Below, piece after piece: positions 44,102-53,016 of a DNA stretch of 64,000 bases. The DNA lies in contig JAFYRB010000051.1 of the NCBI GenBank assembly GCA_017559615.1, positions 5,357-69,356 of the forward strand, given 5' to 3'. The notes below the pieces were generated by a model. It was not told the origin of the DNA and ran no database searches. It worked only from the letters and a program-made list of their open reading frames with translations. Within the stretch, counting starts at the first letter, position 1. Every line of letters starts with the position of its first letter. The translations under genes were made by a program, and so were the position numbers. The DNA comes from Alistipes sp. (GTDB lineage: Bacteria; Bacteroidota; Bacteroidia; Bacteroidales; Rikenellaceae).

Positions 44102-45868
44102 ATGAAAAGTATGAAAAAGTTTAATTTTATATATCTGCTTTTGGCTTTCGTAGGTGTCATCACGATGACATCTTGTGAGCACCCATATGCAGATTATACT
44201 CCTGGTCCACAGGATCAGAATATGGGTGTATCGCTCAAAAGCCTTGATTCATTCGAGGTTACTGCTGAGGATACATCTGTAAGCGTAGTCGTAGCTCGTA
44301 CTGACGCTTCAGAGGCTGCTACTCTTAGCGTACGTGCTGCAGAGATTACTGAGTCAGGTTTGTTTGAGTTCCCAAGCTCTGTTTCTTTCGAGGCAGGTGC
44401 TACAGAGGCTAACTATACTGTTACTTTCGCAGCTGGTAGTCTTGAGGTTGGTAAGTCTTACAAGTTCACTGTTCAGCTCGACCAGGCTGAGGCTACTGCT
44501 TATGCAATCTCTGAGTACTCTTACACTGTTATGATTCCTGAGCCTTGGATTTCTCTTGGTAGCGGTATCTACTTCGATGAGCTTCTCTGCTATCGTTTGG
44601 CAGATCCTACTGGTTTGCAGGGTGTAGGTACTTATGTTGAGTTCCAGCAGCACGCTGTTGAGACTCACCGTATCCGCGTTGTTAACCCATACGGTCCTGA
44701 GACTGTTGCAGGAATGTGGGGTGGTCTTCCATCATGGATGTCATTCGCTGAGGGCACTCACTACATCGAGTTCGATATCACTGATCCTAACAATGTTAAG
44801 ATAGCTCCAGGTGAGAATGTTGTTGAGTTGGTTGACGATGCTGGTAATCCTGCAGCATATGCTTATTTGACAGGTATCAACGATGGTACATATGACCTTG
44901 CCTTTCTTTGGGATGCTAAATATCCTATCGTTCTTAAGGATGGCGTTATCAAGTATCCTGTTGGTGGTATGTATCTCTCTGGCTTCCAGGGTGGTGAGTA
45001 CCTTGGTGACTTCGATTCTGCTAACCAGTTGGGTTATATGCAGTACTACTTGCCAGGAACTTCATTCGTTAACTACGACATGACTGCTGCTTATGCAGGT
45101 ATGAAGGTTGGTGCTGACAATCAGACTACTTCTGCTATCATCGACTTCGGTTTCGGTGGCAACGTAGAGGCATTCAAGTTCACTGTTGTTGATGGCAACA
45201 TCACCGACGCTACTGCTATCGTTGAGGCTATCGTTGCAGGCTCTGAGGAGATTACTATCTACGAGGGTAACATCGAGACTTACGAGTACACTGTTCCTGT
45301 TCAGGGTACAGGTATGAAGACTGTTGTTGCAGTTCCTTACGCTGAGGGTGAGGCTAAGACTGACTATGCTCTTGTTTACGCTTTCTACTTCCCAGGTTTG
45401 GGTAGCGCAGAGATTCCACAGGCTGAGATCTATGCTTACCTCCGTGGTGTAGCTGAGCTCACTGGTAACCCAGCATATGAGGAGAATTATCCATCAGATA
45501 AGTTTGCTGCTCTTGGTATCATAGCTAACGCTGACGAGCTCGTAGCAATGCGCGTATGGCTTGGTACTGCTGAGGATGTAAATGGTGCTACTGACGAGGA
45601 ACTTCTTGCAAGCGAGTATGTTCAGGATATCTCTAAGGGTATTGCTGACATCGCTAAGAATGGCTCTGTAATCTATGGTCCTTGGGAGTTCGAGACAGGT
45701 ACTACTGTTGTAGCAGTTCTTGCTTTCGACACTATCTATGGCGCAACTCAGGTTATGCACCTCGAGCACACTGTTCAGGCAGTTGCTGCAGAGCAGACAG
45801 GTATGCGTTTGAGCGCAAAGGCTCCTGCATACAATGTGCTTGACCTTGCACCAGCAACACTTCGTTAA
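44102..45868 (+). CDS. SusD-associated surface lipoprotein, function unknown
   Basis: From the ATG at 44102 the product is 588 residues with a lipobox MTSC (Cys25). The N-terminal domain (about 38-130) resembles a Calx-beta or DUF-type beta sandwich seen after SusD (VSVVVARTDASEAATLSVRAA, FPSSVSFEAGATEANYTVTFAA in part). The rest (about 140-580) is beta-rich with several acidic strands and no motif I recognise. Position and export signal suggest a third component of the SusCD complex that helps capture the substrate, like SusE or SusF. An open frame further upstream overlaps susD and is not the start. The last gene of the operon; a terminator follows. Confidence 0.8.
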   Translation: MKSMKKFNFIYLLLAFVGVITMTSCEHPYADYTPGPQDQNMGVSLKSLDSFEVTAEDTSVSVVVARTDASEAATLSVRAAEITESGLFEFPSSVSFEAGATEANYTVTFAAGSLEVGKSYKFTVQLDQAEATAYAISEYSYTVMIPEPWISLGSGIYFDELLCYRLADPTGLQGVGTYVEFQQHAVETHRIRVVNPYGPETVAGMWGGLPSWMSFAEGTHYIEFDITDPNNVKIAPGENVVELVDDAGNPAAYAYLTGINDGTYDLAFLWDAKYPIVLKDGVIKYPVGGMYLSGFQGGEYLGDFDSANQLGYMQYYLPGTSFVNYDMTAAYAGMKVGADNQTTSAIIDFGFGGNVEAFKFTVVDGNITDATAIVEAIVAGSEEITIYEGNIETYEYTVPVQGTGMKTVVAVPYAEGEAKTDYALVYAFYFPGLGSAEIPQAEIYAYLRGVAELTGNPAYEENYPSDKFAALGIIANADELVAMRVWLGTAEDVNGATDEELLASEYVQDISKGIADIAKNGSVIYGPWEFETGTTVVAVLAFDTIYGATQVMHLEHTVQAVAAEQTGMRLSAKAPAYNVLDLAPATLR

Positions 45869-45892
45869 TCCTAACGACGATTGCTAAATATG

Positions 45893-45926
45893 GTGGCTTG
45901 TCCCGTTGGGGCAAGCCACTTTTTTT
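45893..45926 (+). terminator. Terminator of the susCD operon
   Basis: GTGGCTTG (45893-45900) pairs with CAAGCCAC (45912-45919). An inner CCC/GGG (45902-45904 and 45908-45910) extends the stem. It is followed by seven or eight T. Confidence 0.9.
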
Positions 45927-46076
45927 GTTGTGATAGTGGGCTATCTACTGCAGCTAACGAATTTCCTTGTCAATAGGCAGTACGTTTTAGTACAGCCCAT
46001 CGCCTCGCAATTCTCTGTAATTAGCCTTTCATAATAACAAAATCACTTGATTTTTTTCTACTTTGTGATTTTTTAG

Positions 46077-46084
46077 TATCTTTG
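46077..46084 (+). promoter_or_regulatory. -7 box of the first S8 protease unit
   Basis: TATCTTTG at 46077-46084, 100 nt before the ATG. No TTG at the usual distance; a run of T occupies that position. Confidence 0.5.
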
Positions 46085-46183
46085 CATCTTGAGAGAGTGC
46101 GGAAATTGCGGCACCTCAGCAAAATAGAGCCTCGAAAATGGCGTTATTACAATAGGAAAAAATACTTAATTACTAATACTATT

Positions 46184-48235
46184 ATGAATAAGGTTAAATT
46201 TTCATTGTTTGCCTTGGTGGCACTCTTCGCAGTAGCCTGCGTTCAGGACCCTACTATGGAGGAGACTAATGCAACAGTTGCAAAGTCGGATGTTGCCAAG
46301 AAGTTTATCAACACTCCTGACAATGCTGTTGCGGGTGAGCTTATCCTCTTCGTAAATGAGGAGACTGCAGAGGCTTGGGCTTCAGCAGAGGATGCAACAC
46401 GCGCAGGTCTTAAGACATCGGAGATCGTTGCTGCGGAGATGGGTGTAGAGACTATTAAGCCAGTATTTAATATGGCTATTAACGGCGACGAGAAGCGCGC
46501 GCAGAACCTCCACCGTTGGTTCTACGCTACATTCGATAAGTCGGCAGATATCGAGGCTGTGGGCCAGAAGTTCGCAGAGCTCGCAGGCGTGAAGCGCGTG
46601 CAGTACTCTACAGCTATCAAGCGTCCAAATGTTAAGGTACAGCCTTTGGAGGAGCAGTTCCTTACACGTGCAGAGTCGGATATGCCTTTCAACGACCCTA
46701 TGCTCGAGCTTCAGTGGCACTACAACAACGAGGGCTTGCAGAACATCTACAAGGGCTCTGTAAAGGGTGAGGATATCAACGCTTTCGCAGCTTGGAACTA
46801 TACAACTGGTTCACGCGAGGTTATCGTAGCGGTTGTTGACGAGGGTGTTAAGTACAGCCACCCAGACCTTCAGGATAATATGTGGTACAACGAGCGTGAG
46901 TTGAACGGTGTTACAGGTAAGGATGATGACGGCAACGGCATCGTAGATGATATCTATGGCTTCAACTGCGTTGATAAAAATGGTAATATCTCTTGGGATG
47001 TTGAGGGCTGGGAGACAGTCGACGGTCAGACGTACTACACTGGTGACTCTGGTCACGGTACTCACGTAGCAGGTACTGTAGCTGCGGTAAATAACAATGG
47101 TATCGGTGTTGCAGGTGTTGCAGGTGGTGATGGCAGTGGCAATGGCGTTCGCATTATGTCTATCCAGATTTTCGATGGCCCTAACAACAGTACTTTCGCA
47201 GGTCAGGCACAGGGTATCGAGTATGCAGCTGATAATGGTGCTTCGGTACTTCAGAACTCTTGGGGTTATAACTTGCGTCCAGGTCAGGTTATGTATGACT
47301 CTGATTACGAGGGTGGTTATAGCCTTGAGCTTGCAGCATTCCGCTACTTCGTAGGTAAAAACAACTGCCCAGCAATGACAGGTGGTGTTATTATCTTCGC
47401 GGCGGGTAACGAAGCTAAGGCTACGGCTGACTATCCAGGTGCTTATAACGAGTTTATCGCTGTAACAGCAACTGCTCCAGATGGTCTTCCTACATCATAT
47501 ACTAACTACAAGTATGGTTGTAACGTAGCTGCTCCAGGTGGTGACTTGGCATACGTTAACGGTAAGTATAAGTATGATGGTTGTGTTCTCTCAACACTCC
47601 CAAAGGAGACTATCGATGGTCAGACAAATAGACCTTATGGCACTGACTATGGTCAGATGATGGGTACATCAATGGCTTGTCCTCACGTATCTGGTGTTGC
47701 AGCATTGGTGCTTTCATACGCTGTTGAGAATGGTATCAAGATTACAAACACTGATCTCTATGATATCCTTACATCTTCAGTTCGTAACATCGACGATAAG
47801 TTGTCAGGTTACAAGACTATCTACTTGGGTAATATGGCTCTTGATCCATACAAGGGCGGTATGGGTACAGGTAAGCTCGATGCTTTGATGGCTATTATGA
47901 ACGTTCGTGGTGCGCAGTGTGTTCCTGCTGTTGTAGGCCAGGAGCTTGAGTTGAAGATTCCAACCCTTATTGGTAACGGTGATATCAAGGTTAAGGCATA
48001 CAACGACTATAAGATGTCGGATGAGACAAAGAAGCGTCTTGGTATCGAGAAGATTGAGTTCTTCAACACAAGCATCTACCTCACTTGTAAGAACGCAGGT
48101 ATCGGTACTATCACCGTTAAGTATATCGCTGGTGGCGATAAGGTCGGTGGTGGCGCAACTACTGGCGGTAAGCTTATGGAGAAGGAGATCGTTATCGTAG
48201 CTCGTGAGGCTAACGACAACGGCGGCTGGTTGTAG
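46184..48235 (+). CDS. Subtilisin-like (S8) serine protease lipoprotein, copy 1
   Basis: From ATG 46184 the product is 683 residues with lipobox FAVAC (Cys19). A fervidolysin-like prodomain (about 40-155) is followed by LTRAESDMPFNDPMLELQWHY, where the mature enzyme probably begins. The catalytic triad is Asp219 (VAVVDEGVKYSHPDL), His291 (GHGTHVAGTVAAV) and Ser496 (GTSMACPHVSGVAAL), with the oxyanion Asn in FAAGNEA. A C-terminal beta domain (about 575-683) ends GGWL. The family cleaves proteins with broad specificity; lipidation implies action at the cell surface. It starts a two-gene unit with the small lipoprotein 35 nt downstream, and the same pair is repeated next. Confidence 0.93.
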   Translation: MNKVKFSLFALVALFAVACVQDPTMEETNATVAKSDVAKKFINTPDNAVAGELILFVNEETAEAWASAEDATRAGLKTSEIVAAEMGVETIKPVFNMAINGDEKRAQNLHRWFYATFDKSADIEAVGQKFAELAGVKRVQYSTAIKRPNVKVQPLEEQFLTRAESDMPFNDPMLELQWHYNNEGLQNIYKGSVKGEDINAFAAWNYTTGSREVIVAVVDEGVKYSHPDLQDNMWYNERELNGVTGKDDDGNGIVDDIYGFNCVDKNGNISWDVEGWETVDGQTYYTGDSGHGTHVAGTVAAVNNNGIGVAGVAGGDGSGNGVRIMSIQIFDGPNNSTFAGQAQGIEYAADNGASVLQNSWGYNLRPGQVMYDSDYEGGYSLELAAFRYFVGKNNCPAMTGGVIIFAAGNEAKATADYPGAYNEFIAVTATAPDGLPTSYTNYKYGCNVAAPGGDLAYVNGKYKYDGCVLSTLPKETIDGQTNRPYGTDYGQMMGTSMACPHVSGVAALVLSYAVENGIKITNTDLYDILTSSVRNIDDKLSGYKTIYLGNMALDPYKGGMGTGKLDALMAIMNVRGAQCVPAVVGQELELKIPTLIGNGDIKVKAYNDYKMSDETKKRLGIEKIEFFNTSIYLTCKNAGIGTITVKYIAGGDKVGGGATTGGKLMEKEIVIVAREANDNGGWL

Positions 48236-48270
48236 TAGATGTTTAACCTTGAAATAAAAGATATAACGAT

Positions 48271-48729
48271 ATGAAAAGTTTGAAGATTTGGTCGTTAGTA
48301 GCTGTAATGCTTTTGGCATTGGTAGGCTGCAATAATGGTGATAAGCCAACCCCATCATCTAACAATTTCGATGGCATTGAGAATGAGTGGAAGCTTATCT
48401 CGGTGAATGGTGTTGCTAATGAGTTCTCGGTATACATCAAGTTCGAGGCTGGTAACTTTGCTATGTATCAGCAGATTTACACTTTCGAGTATAAGTTCTA
48501 CGATGGTGAGTATAAGATCTCTGGTGGTAAGCTTACTGGCGAGTACTTCGACGCTGGTGCTTGGAAGTGTGGCTATACAGGCGGTGTGTCGGAGGATGGT
48601 AAGACTTTGACACTTAAGAGCGACGACAAGAGCGCTATCACTTGTGTTTACGAGGCTTGCACAATCCCTGAGGAGGTGATGGAGGAGGCCCTCTCAACAC
48701 GTAGCGTGGATGTAGTTCCATTCTTGTAG
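48271..48729 (+). CDS. Small lipocalin-like lipoprotein paired with S8 copy 1
   Basis: The 152-residue lipoprotein has lipobox LVGC (Cys20). Residues about 35-130 show short alternating beta strands (NEWKLISVNG, VYIKFEAGNFAMYQQIY, YDGEYKISGGKLTGEYFD, WKCGYTGGVS, KTLTLKSDDKSAITCVYEACTIP), consistent with a lipocalin-like barrel. Its tail ends LSTRSVDVVPFL. The protein is a clear homologue of the one at 50.9 kb, each directly downstream of an S8 protease. It could be an inhibitor, chaperone or substrate adaptor of the protease, but nothing in the sequence settles this. Confidence 0.82.
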   Translation: MKSLKIWSLVAVMLLALVGCNNGDKPTPSSNNFDGIENEWKLISVNGVANEFSVYIKFEAGNFAMYQQIYTFEYKFYDGEYKISGGKLTGEYFDAGAWKCGYTGGVSEDGKTLTLKSDDKSAITCVYEACTIPEEVMEEALSTRSVDVVPFL

Positions 48730-48753
48730 TGTAGAGCTATAACGATGAATGAC

Positions 48754-48789
48754 AGTGGGATGTACTTTGGTGCATCCCACTTATTTTTT
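48754..48789 (+). terminator. Terminator of the first S8/lipocalin-like unit
   Basis: AGTGGGATG (48754-48762) pairs with CATCCCACT (48773-48781), 10-nt loop, followed by TATTTTTT. Confidence 0.92.
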
Positions 48790-48796
48790 GCCAGTA

Positions 48797-48829
48797 TTGG
48801 CTACATTTGAAAAAAAATATCTATATTTG
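48797..48829 (+). promoter_or_regulatory. Promoter of the second S8/lipocalin-like unit
   Basis: TATATTTG at 48822-48829 with a TTG at 48797-48799, spacer 22 nt, slightly longer than usual. The leader to the ATG at 48893 is A-rich near the start. Confidence 0.6.
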
Positions 48830-48892
48830 CAAATTGAGAGGTGTGTGCTATGCCATACCCATAACGCAGAAAACCATTAATTAAAACTAACT

Positions 48893-50890
48893 ATGAATAG
48901 AACAAAACTCTTTATTCTTGCTTTGGCTGGAATATTTGCAGTGTCGTGTGCTACCGACAATGTAGATCAGGTAGGTTCTACATCTGCCGAGACTGCTGCG
49001 ATTAAGAAGTTCGTTAACACCCCAGAGAAGGCTGTTAATGGCGAGCTTATTATCTATGTTAATGAGTCTGCAGCCAAGCAGCTTGAGTCTGCAGAGATGG
49101 CTACACGTTCGGGCATTACGGCTCTTGATGCTGTCGCTGTGGAGCTTGGTGCTGAGCAGCTTAAGCCTGTATTTAACCTCAAGGTTAACGCAGAGCGTAA
49201 GCGCGAGATGGGTATGCACCGCTGGTATACTATGACATTCTCGGAGGAGGCTAATCTCGAGGTTGCTGCAAAGGCACTCGCATCACTCGATATCGTGGAG
49301 CGCGTGCAGTTCTCTACACGTGTTGAGGCCCCAAAACTTGAGGGTGTTGAGGTAGATCCTTCTACGGTTGCTCTTACACGCTCTTCGGGGCTTCCTTACG
49401 ATGACCCTATGCTTAAGGACCAGTGGCACTACAACAACGATGGTAGTGTCGATTTCCCAGGTGCTAAGGCAGGTGCTGATATCAACCTCTTCGATGCGTG
49501 GGAACTTACTGCAGGTCGCCCAGATGTTGTTGTTGCGGTTGTTGACGAGGGTGTATACTATGAGCATCCAGACCTTAAGCCAAATATGCGTGCTAACGAG
49601 GCAGAGCTTAATGGCCAGGAGGGTGTTGATGACGATGAAAATGGTTATGTAGATGATGTTTACGGTTATAACTTCGTAAATGGTGGTCGTATCACTTGGA
49701 CACGTTCGGGTGACTCTGGTCACGCTACACACGTTGCAGGTACTGTAGCTGCTGTGAATAACAACGGTATCGGTGTTTCGGGTGTCGCAGGTGGTACAGG
49801 TAATGGCGATGGCGTGCGTATGATTTCTTGCCAGATTATCTCTGGTGGTACTGCAGCAGGTGTATCAGCTACAGCTGCTGCTGTTGAGTATGCTGCCGAT
49901 AACGGTGCTTGCATATTGCAGAACTCTTGGGGCTTCGGTGCAGGTCAGATTTCTAACGATCAGGGCTTCGAGAATGGCTCAACAAGTGTTGAGGCTCAGG
50001 CATTTCTCTACTTTATGCAGACTAAGAACCATCCAAACCTCGAGGGTGGTATCGTAATCTTTGCTGCGGGTAACGATGGTAAGGCTGTTGCGGGCTACCC
50101 AGCTGCGTGGAACAAGCTTATCGCAGTTTCGGCTATTGCTCCAGATGGTCTTCCTACATACTACACTTGCTACGACCGTGGCTGTAATGTGTCGGCACCA
50201 GGTGGTGAGTACTTCAAGCGTAATGGCTCGACAGTGGAGTCTGGTTGTGTTCTTTCGACATACCTTAACAATAAGTACTTCTACAGCCAGGGTACATCTA
50301 TGGCTTGCCCTCACGTGTCGGGTATTGCAGCGTTGGCAATCTCTTATGCGGCTGATAACGGTATCGTATTGACACTCCCAGAGTTGAAGGATATCATCGT
50401 GTCATCGGTTAGCACTTTCGAGGAGTTCTCGGGCCAGAAGGCAAGCTACGCTGGTGGTTATATGAACCTCTCATCATATAACAACAAGATGGGTACTGGT
50501 TATATCGATGCATACCGTGTGTTGATGGCAGTACGTGGTACAGTATGTATTCCACTCCCTGTTGGTGAGCAGGTTATCCTCGACATCAGCCCATATATCG
50601 GCGATGGTAAGGGTACAATTAAGATGCTTAAGTCGGATATCCCTCAGGAGGTAATCGACAAGCTCGGTATCGAGGATTGCAAGTTTATGGGTAGTAAGCT
50701 CCTTATGACTTGTACAAAGCCTGGTTCGGCACTCGTGAAGTTGAAGTATGTTGCAGGTGGTAACACCGTAGGTGGTGGTCAGATTACAGGTGGTATGGAG
50801 GCTGAGCAGGAGTTCGCGTTTATCGCTCGTCCAAACGTGAAGATTGACGAGGGTACAGGTGCTCCACTTAACCCAGGTGGCTGGTTGTAA
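48893..50890 (+). CDS. Subtilisin-like (S8) serine protease lipoprotein, copy 2
   Basis: The 665-residue product has lipobox FAVSC (Cys19), a prodomain (about 36-155) homologous to copy 1 (KKFVNTPEKAVNGELIIYVNE) and a likely processing site at LTRSSGLPYDDPMLKDQWHY. The triad is Asp218 (VAVVDEGVYYEHPDL), His277 (GHATHVAGTVAAV, with Ala where copy 1 has Gly) and Ser469 (GTSMACPHVSGIAAL). It also has FAAGND for the oxyanion hole. The C-terminal beta domain ends NPGGWL. It probably arose from copy 1 (or the reverse) by tandem duplication of the pair and has since diverged. The partner lipoprotein gene begins 33 nt downstream. Confidence 0.93.
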   Translation: MNRTKLFILALAGIFAVSCATDNVDQVGSTSAETAAIKKFVNTPEKAVNGELIIYVNESAAKQLESAEMATRSGITALDAVAVELGAEQLKPVFNLKVNAERKREMGMHRWYTMTFSEEANLEVAAKALASLDIVERVQFSTRVEAPKLEGVEVDPSTVALTRSSGLPYDDPMLKDQWHYNNDGSVDFPGAKAGADINLFDAWELTAGRPDVVVAVVDEGVYYEHPDLKPNMRANEAELNGQEGVDDDENGYVDDVYGYNFVNGGRITWTRSGDSGHATHVAGTVAAVNNNGIGVSGVAGGTGNGDGVRMISCQIISGGTAAGVSATAAAVEYAADNGACILQNSWGFGAGQISNDQGFENGSTSVEAQAFLYFMQTKNHPNLEGGIVIFAAGNDGKAVAGYPAAWNKLIAVSAIAPDGLPTYYTCYDRGCNVSAPGGEYFKRNGSTVESGCVLSTYLNNKYFYSQGTSMACPHVSGIAALAISYAADNGIVLTLPELKDIIVSSVSTFEEFSGQKASYAGGYMNLSSYNNKMGTGYIDAYRVLMAVRGTVCIPLPVGEQVILDISPYIGDGKGTIKMLKSDIPQEVIDKLGIEDCKFMGSKLLMTCTKPGSALVKLKYVAGGNTVGGGQITGGMEAEQEFAFIARPNVKIDEGTGAPLNPGGWL

Positions 50891-50923
50891 TCGATTGTTA
50901 ATGCTAAAAAGTAATTTTAGGAT

Positions 50924-51358
50924 ATGAAAAAGTATTTCGCACTATTTGCAGTTGTGCTTCTTGCATTTGTAGGCTGCAATAAGAATAATGGCCCTGCAGC
51001 AACTTCTGATATCGATGGTCAGTGGCACATTGTAGAGTGGAACAACGAGACTCCAGAGTTTGATGTCTACATCGAGTTCAAGGCGGGTAAGTTTACTATC
51101 TACCAGCAGGTGTACTCTGTATTCTTTGAGAAGTTCGAGGGTAACTACAATGTTAGCAATGGTATCGTAACAGGTACTTATACCGATGGCTCGAATTGGG
51201 CTTGTGGTTATAAGTTCGAGGTTGCGGGCAGCGAGCTTACACTTAAGAGCCAGGAGGATACTTCGATTGTAAGCGTTTACAAGAAGTGTACAATCCCTCA
51301 GTCGGTTATCAACGAGGCATCGAAGACTCGTGCTTCGGAGAGCAAGCCACTCTTGTAG
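50924..51358 (+). CDS. Small lipocalin-like lipoprotein paired with S8 copy 2
   Basis: This 144-residue lipoprotein (lipobox FVGC, Cys18) shares the strand pattern of the 48.3-kb protein: GQWHIVEWN, VYIEFKAGKFTIYQQVY, FEGNYNVSNGIVTGTYTDG, WACGYKFEVAGSELTLKS and VYKKCTIPQSV. The C-terminal tail is SKTRASESKPLL, with Arg in the same position relative to the end as in the other copy. Both Cys in the barrel part align, so a disulfide is possible. The role relative to the protease is unknown. A terminator follows. Confidence 0.82.
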   Translation: MKKYFALFAVVLLAFVGCNKNNGPAATSDIDGQWHIVEWNNETPEFDVYIEFKAGKFTIYQQVYSVFFEKFEGNYNVSNGIVTGTYTDGSNWACGYKFEVAGSELTLKSQEDTSIVSVYKKCTIPQSVINEASKTRASESKPLL

Positions 51359-51373
51359 TCCGAGGGTTTAGCC

Positions 51374-51415
51374 AAAATAGGGTGTCCACAGTGATGTTGG
51401 GCGCCCTATTTTTTT
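51374..51415 (+). terminator. Terminator of the second S8/lipocalin-like unit
   Basis: AAAATAGGG (51374-51382) pairs with CCCTATTTT (51404-51412), followed by more T. The 21-nt region between the arms can pair partly. Confidence 0.85.
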
Positions 51416-51465
51416 GTACATTGTAGAAAAACGGCGAAAAAAGTTTCTATTTGCGAAAATATGTA

Positions 51466-51473
51466 TATATTTG
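51466..51473 (+). promoter_or_regulatory. -7 box of the BACON lipoprotein operon
   Basis: TATATTTG at 51466-51473, 97 nt before the ATG at 51570. No TTG at 19-21 nt; a TTG 12 nt upstream is too close. Confidence 0.5.
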
Positions 51474-51569
51474 TATTGTGAAGAAAGTTTTTCTTCGCAA
51501 AGCCTCTGTGCGATAGGGCGCCGAGGGGTAGATGAGAATTAATCTAAAACAATAAATTAACTTAAAACT

Positions 51570-53012
51570 ATGAAAAAACTATTTGCATTATTGCTCCTTT
51601 TCCCGCTATTTGTAGTGGGATGTAATGATGGCCAAGGTGATGAGCCATCGCAGTTTGATCCTGCATTGGAGTTGACCTCTGCGGAGGTTATGGATTTCGC
51701 TGCCGAGGGTGGCGAGGGTGAGATTACCTATAACCTTAAGAAGGGTAGCTCGCCTGTTGGTGAGGAGGATGTTGTAGATAAGGCCTCTCCTGTGGCTATT
51801 CGTACATCGCAGGATTGGATTACAATTCTCTACGATGAGAGCATCTATGGTGTTGTGAAGTTCGCAGTTGCCGAGAATACCGCGGAAGAGCAGCGTACGG
51901 CTGTTATCACAGTTATTTACTCTTCGCTATCGTTCGACGTTACTGTAAAGCAGGCTGCTGCAACCGTAGCTCCAGCACCAAGCATCGAGGGCTGGTATGT
52001 AGTAGGTTCGATGACAAACAATTGGGATGTCGCAGCAGGTATTGCTATGGAGCAGGTTGAGGGCTTCTACGTTGCTCGTGGCGTTGAGCTTGCTACAACC
52101 GATTCATTCAAGTTCGTTAAGGATGGCTCGTTGCAGAATAGCTTTGGTGGTAATGGTAAGCTTGCCGAGCGCGACTATAAGTATGCAGCCTCGAAGTATG
52201 GTAGCGATATTCGCGTTAAGGAGGCTGGCGTTTATGACCTCTATATCAACGAGGCTTGCGACTCTTACTACATTATGAGCGAGGGTAAGCACCCATCTAC
52301 CGCAAACGAGGAGATTGCCGAGGGTGAGGATGTATGGTACGTTACAGGTCTTGGTGATGCGATGCGTATGCGTAAGTCGGGTCTCTATCAGAGCGTATCG
52401 GGTGTGAAGATTGGTGCCGAGGGCTTCAAACTATATCACAGCCTTACTGATACCACCTATGGTGCTGAGGAGGATGCAGTAGCGGAGATTGGTGCAGAGA
52501 TTATTGTCGTTGCGGAGTCACAGAATAATATCAAGGTTGCTGCACAGGAGAATAGCGTATATAGTATCTTCTTCAATATTGAGGAGGGTAAGGTATGGGT
52601 TATGCCTCAGGGTTCGAAACCAGATGTATTGCATACTTGTACCTCTGCCGAGGGTGTGTGGTTTACCGCAAATAACTTTATGGTTTCACTCCAGGGCAAG
52701 AGCCTTCGTGTAACCATCGACTGCAATAGCGCAGTAGCAAACGACGATGCTATCATCCCTGCTGCGACATATTCAGTAGGTGGTGAGGATGGTAATATCA
52801 TCAATGCTGAGATGTGTGAGGTTGCTAACGAGGATGGTAAGTCTCCTATCATAAGTGGTTCGGTGACAATCAGCCATATTGATGGAGGTTACGACATATA
52901 TGTGGACGTTGTTACTGCAAAGCAGCATCGTATCCGTGCTCAGTATGTTGGAGTGTTGGCATCTAATGCATTTATGGGTGGTGCTGTTAATAATCCAGGT
53001 TCATCAAACTAA
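51570..53012 (+). CDS. BACON-domain lipoprotein with two SusE/F-like domains
   Basis: The 480-residue lipoprotein (lipobox VVGC, Cys18) starts with a BACON domain (about 35-130: MDFAAEGGEGEITYNL, TSQDWITILYDE, VTVKQAA). Two domains follow that resemble the starch-binding units of SusE/SusF (about 135-235, GWYVVGSMTNNWDVAAGIAM; about 250-350, VWYVTGLGDAMRMRKSGLYQ). A C-terminal beta module (about 355-470) is related to those in the 31.5-kb and 54.7-kb lipoproteins. BACON domains are thought to bind glycans or act as spacers on surface proteins. It probably binds a substrate at the surface. It is first in a three-gene unit. Confidence 0.82.
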   Translation: MKKLFALLLLFPLFVVGCNDGQGDEPSQFDPALELTSAEVMDFAAEGGEGEITYNLKKGSSPVGEEDVVDKASPVAIRTSQDWITILYDESIYGVVKFAVAENTAEEQRTAVITVIYSSLSFDVTVKQAAATVAPAPSIEGWYVVGSMTNNWDVAAGIAMEQVEGFYVARGVELATTDSFKFVKDGSLQNSFGGNGKLAERDYKYAASKYGSDIRVKEAGVYDLYINEACDSYYIMSEGKHPSTANEEIAEGEDVWYVTGLGDAMRMRKSGLYQSVSGVKIGAEGFKLYHSLTDTTYGAEEDAVAEIGAEIIVVAESQNNIKVAAQENSVYSIFFNIEEGKVWVMPQGSKPDVLHTCTSAEGVWFTANNFMVSLQGKSLRVTIDCNSAVANDDAIIPAATYSVGGEDGNIINAEMCEVANEDGKSPIISGSVTISHIDGGYDIYVDVVTAKQHRIRAQYVGVLASNAFMGGAVNNPGSSN

Positions 53013-53016
53013 AGTT

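Larger units (their letters stand above)
45869..46183. other. 315-nt intergenic region before the first S8 protease gene
   Basis: It contains the susCD terminator (45893-45926), the -7 box TATCTTTG of the next gene (46077-46084) and a leader of about 95 nt. An open frame that continues 34 codons upstream of the protease start lies within this leader and has no protein-like features. Nothing else was found. Confidence 0.6.

Noticed and set aside
46082..46183. N-terminal extension of the first S8 protease
   Set aside because: The extra 34 codons precede a complete lipoprotein signal peptide and begin at the promoter -7 box.
46184..51358. Insertion sequence or transposon as the cause of the protease duplication
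   Set aside because: No transposase, terminal inverted repeats or target duplications are seen around the two units.
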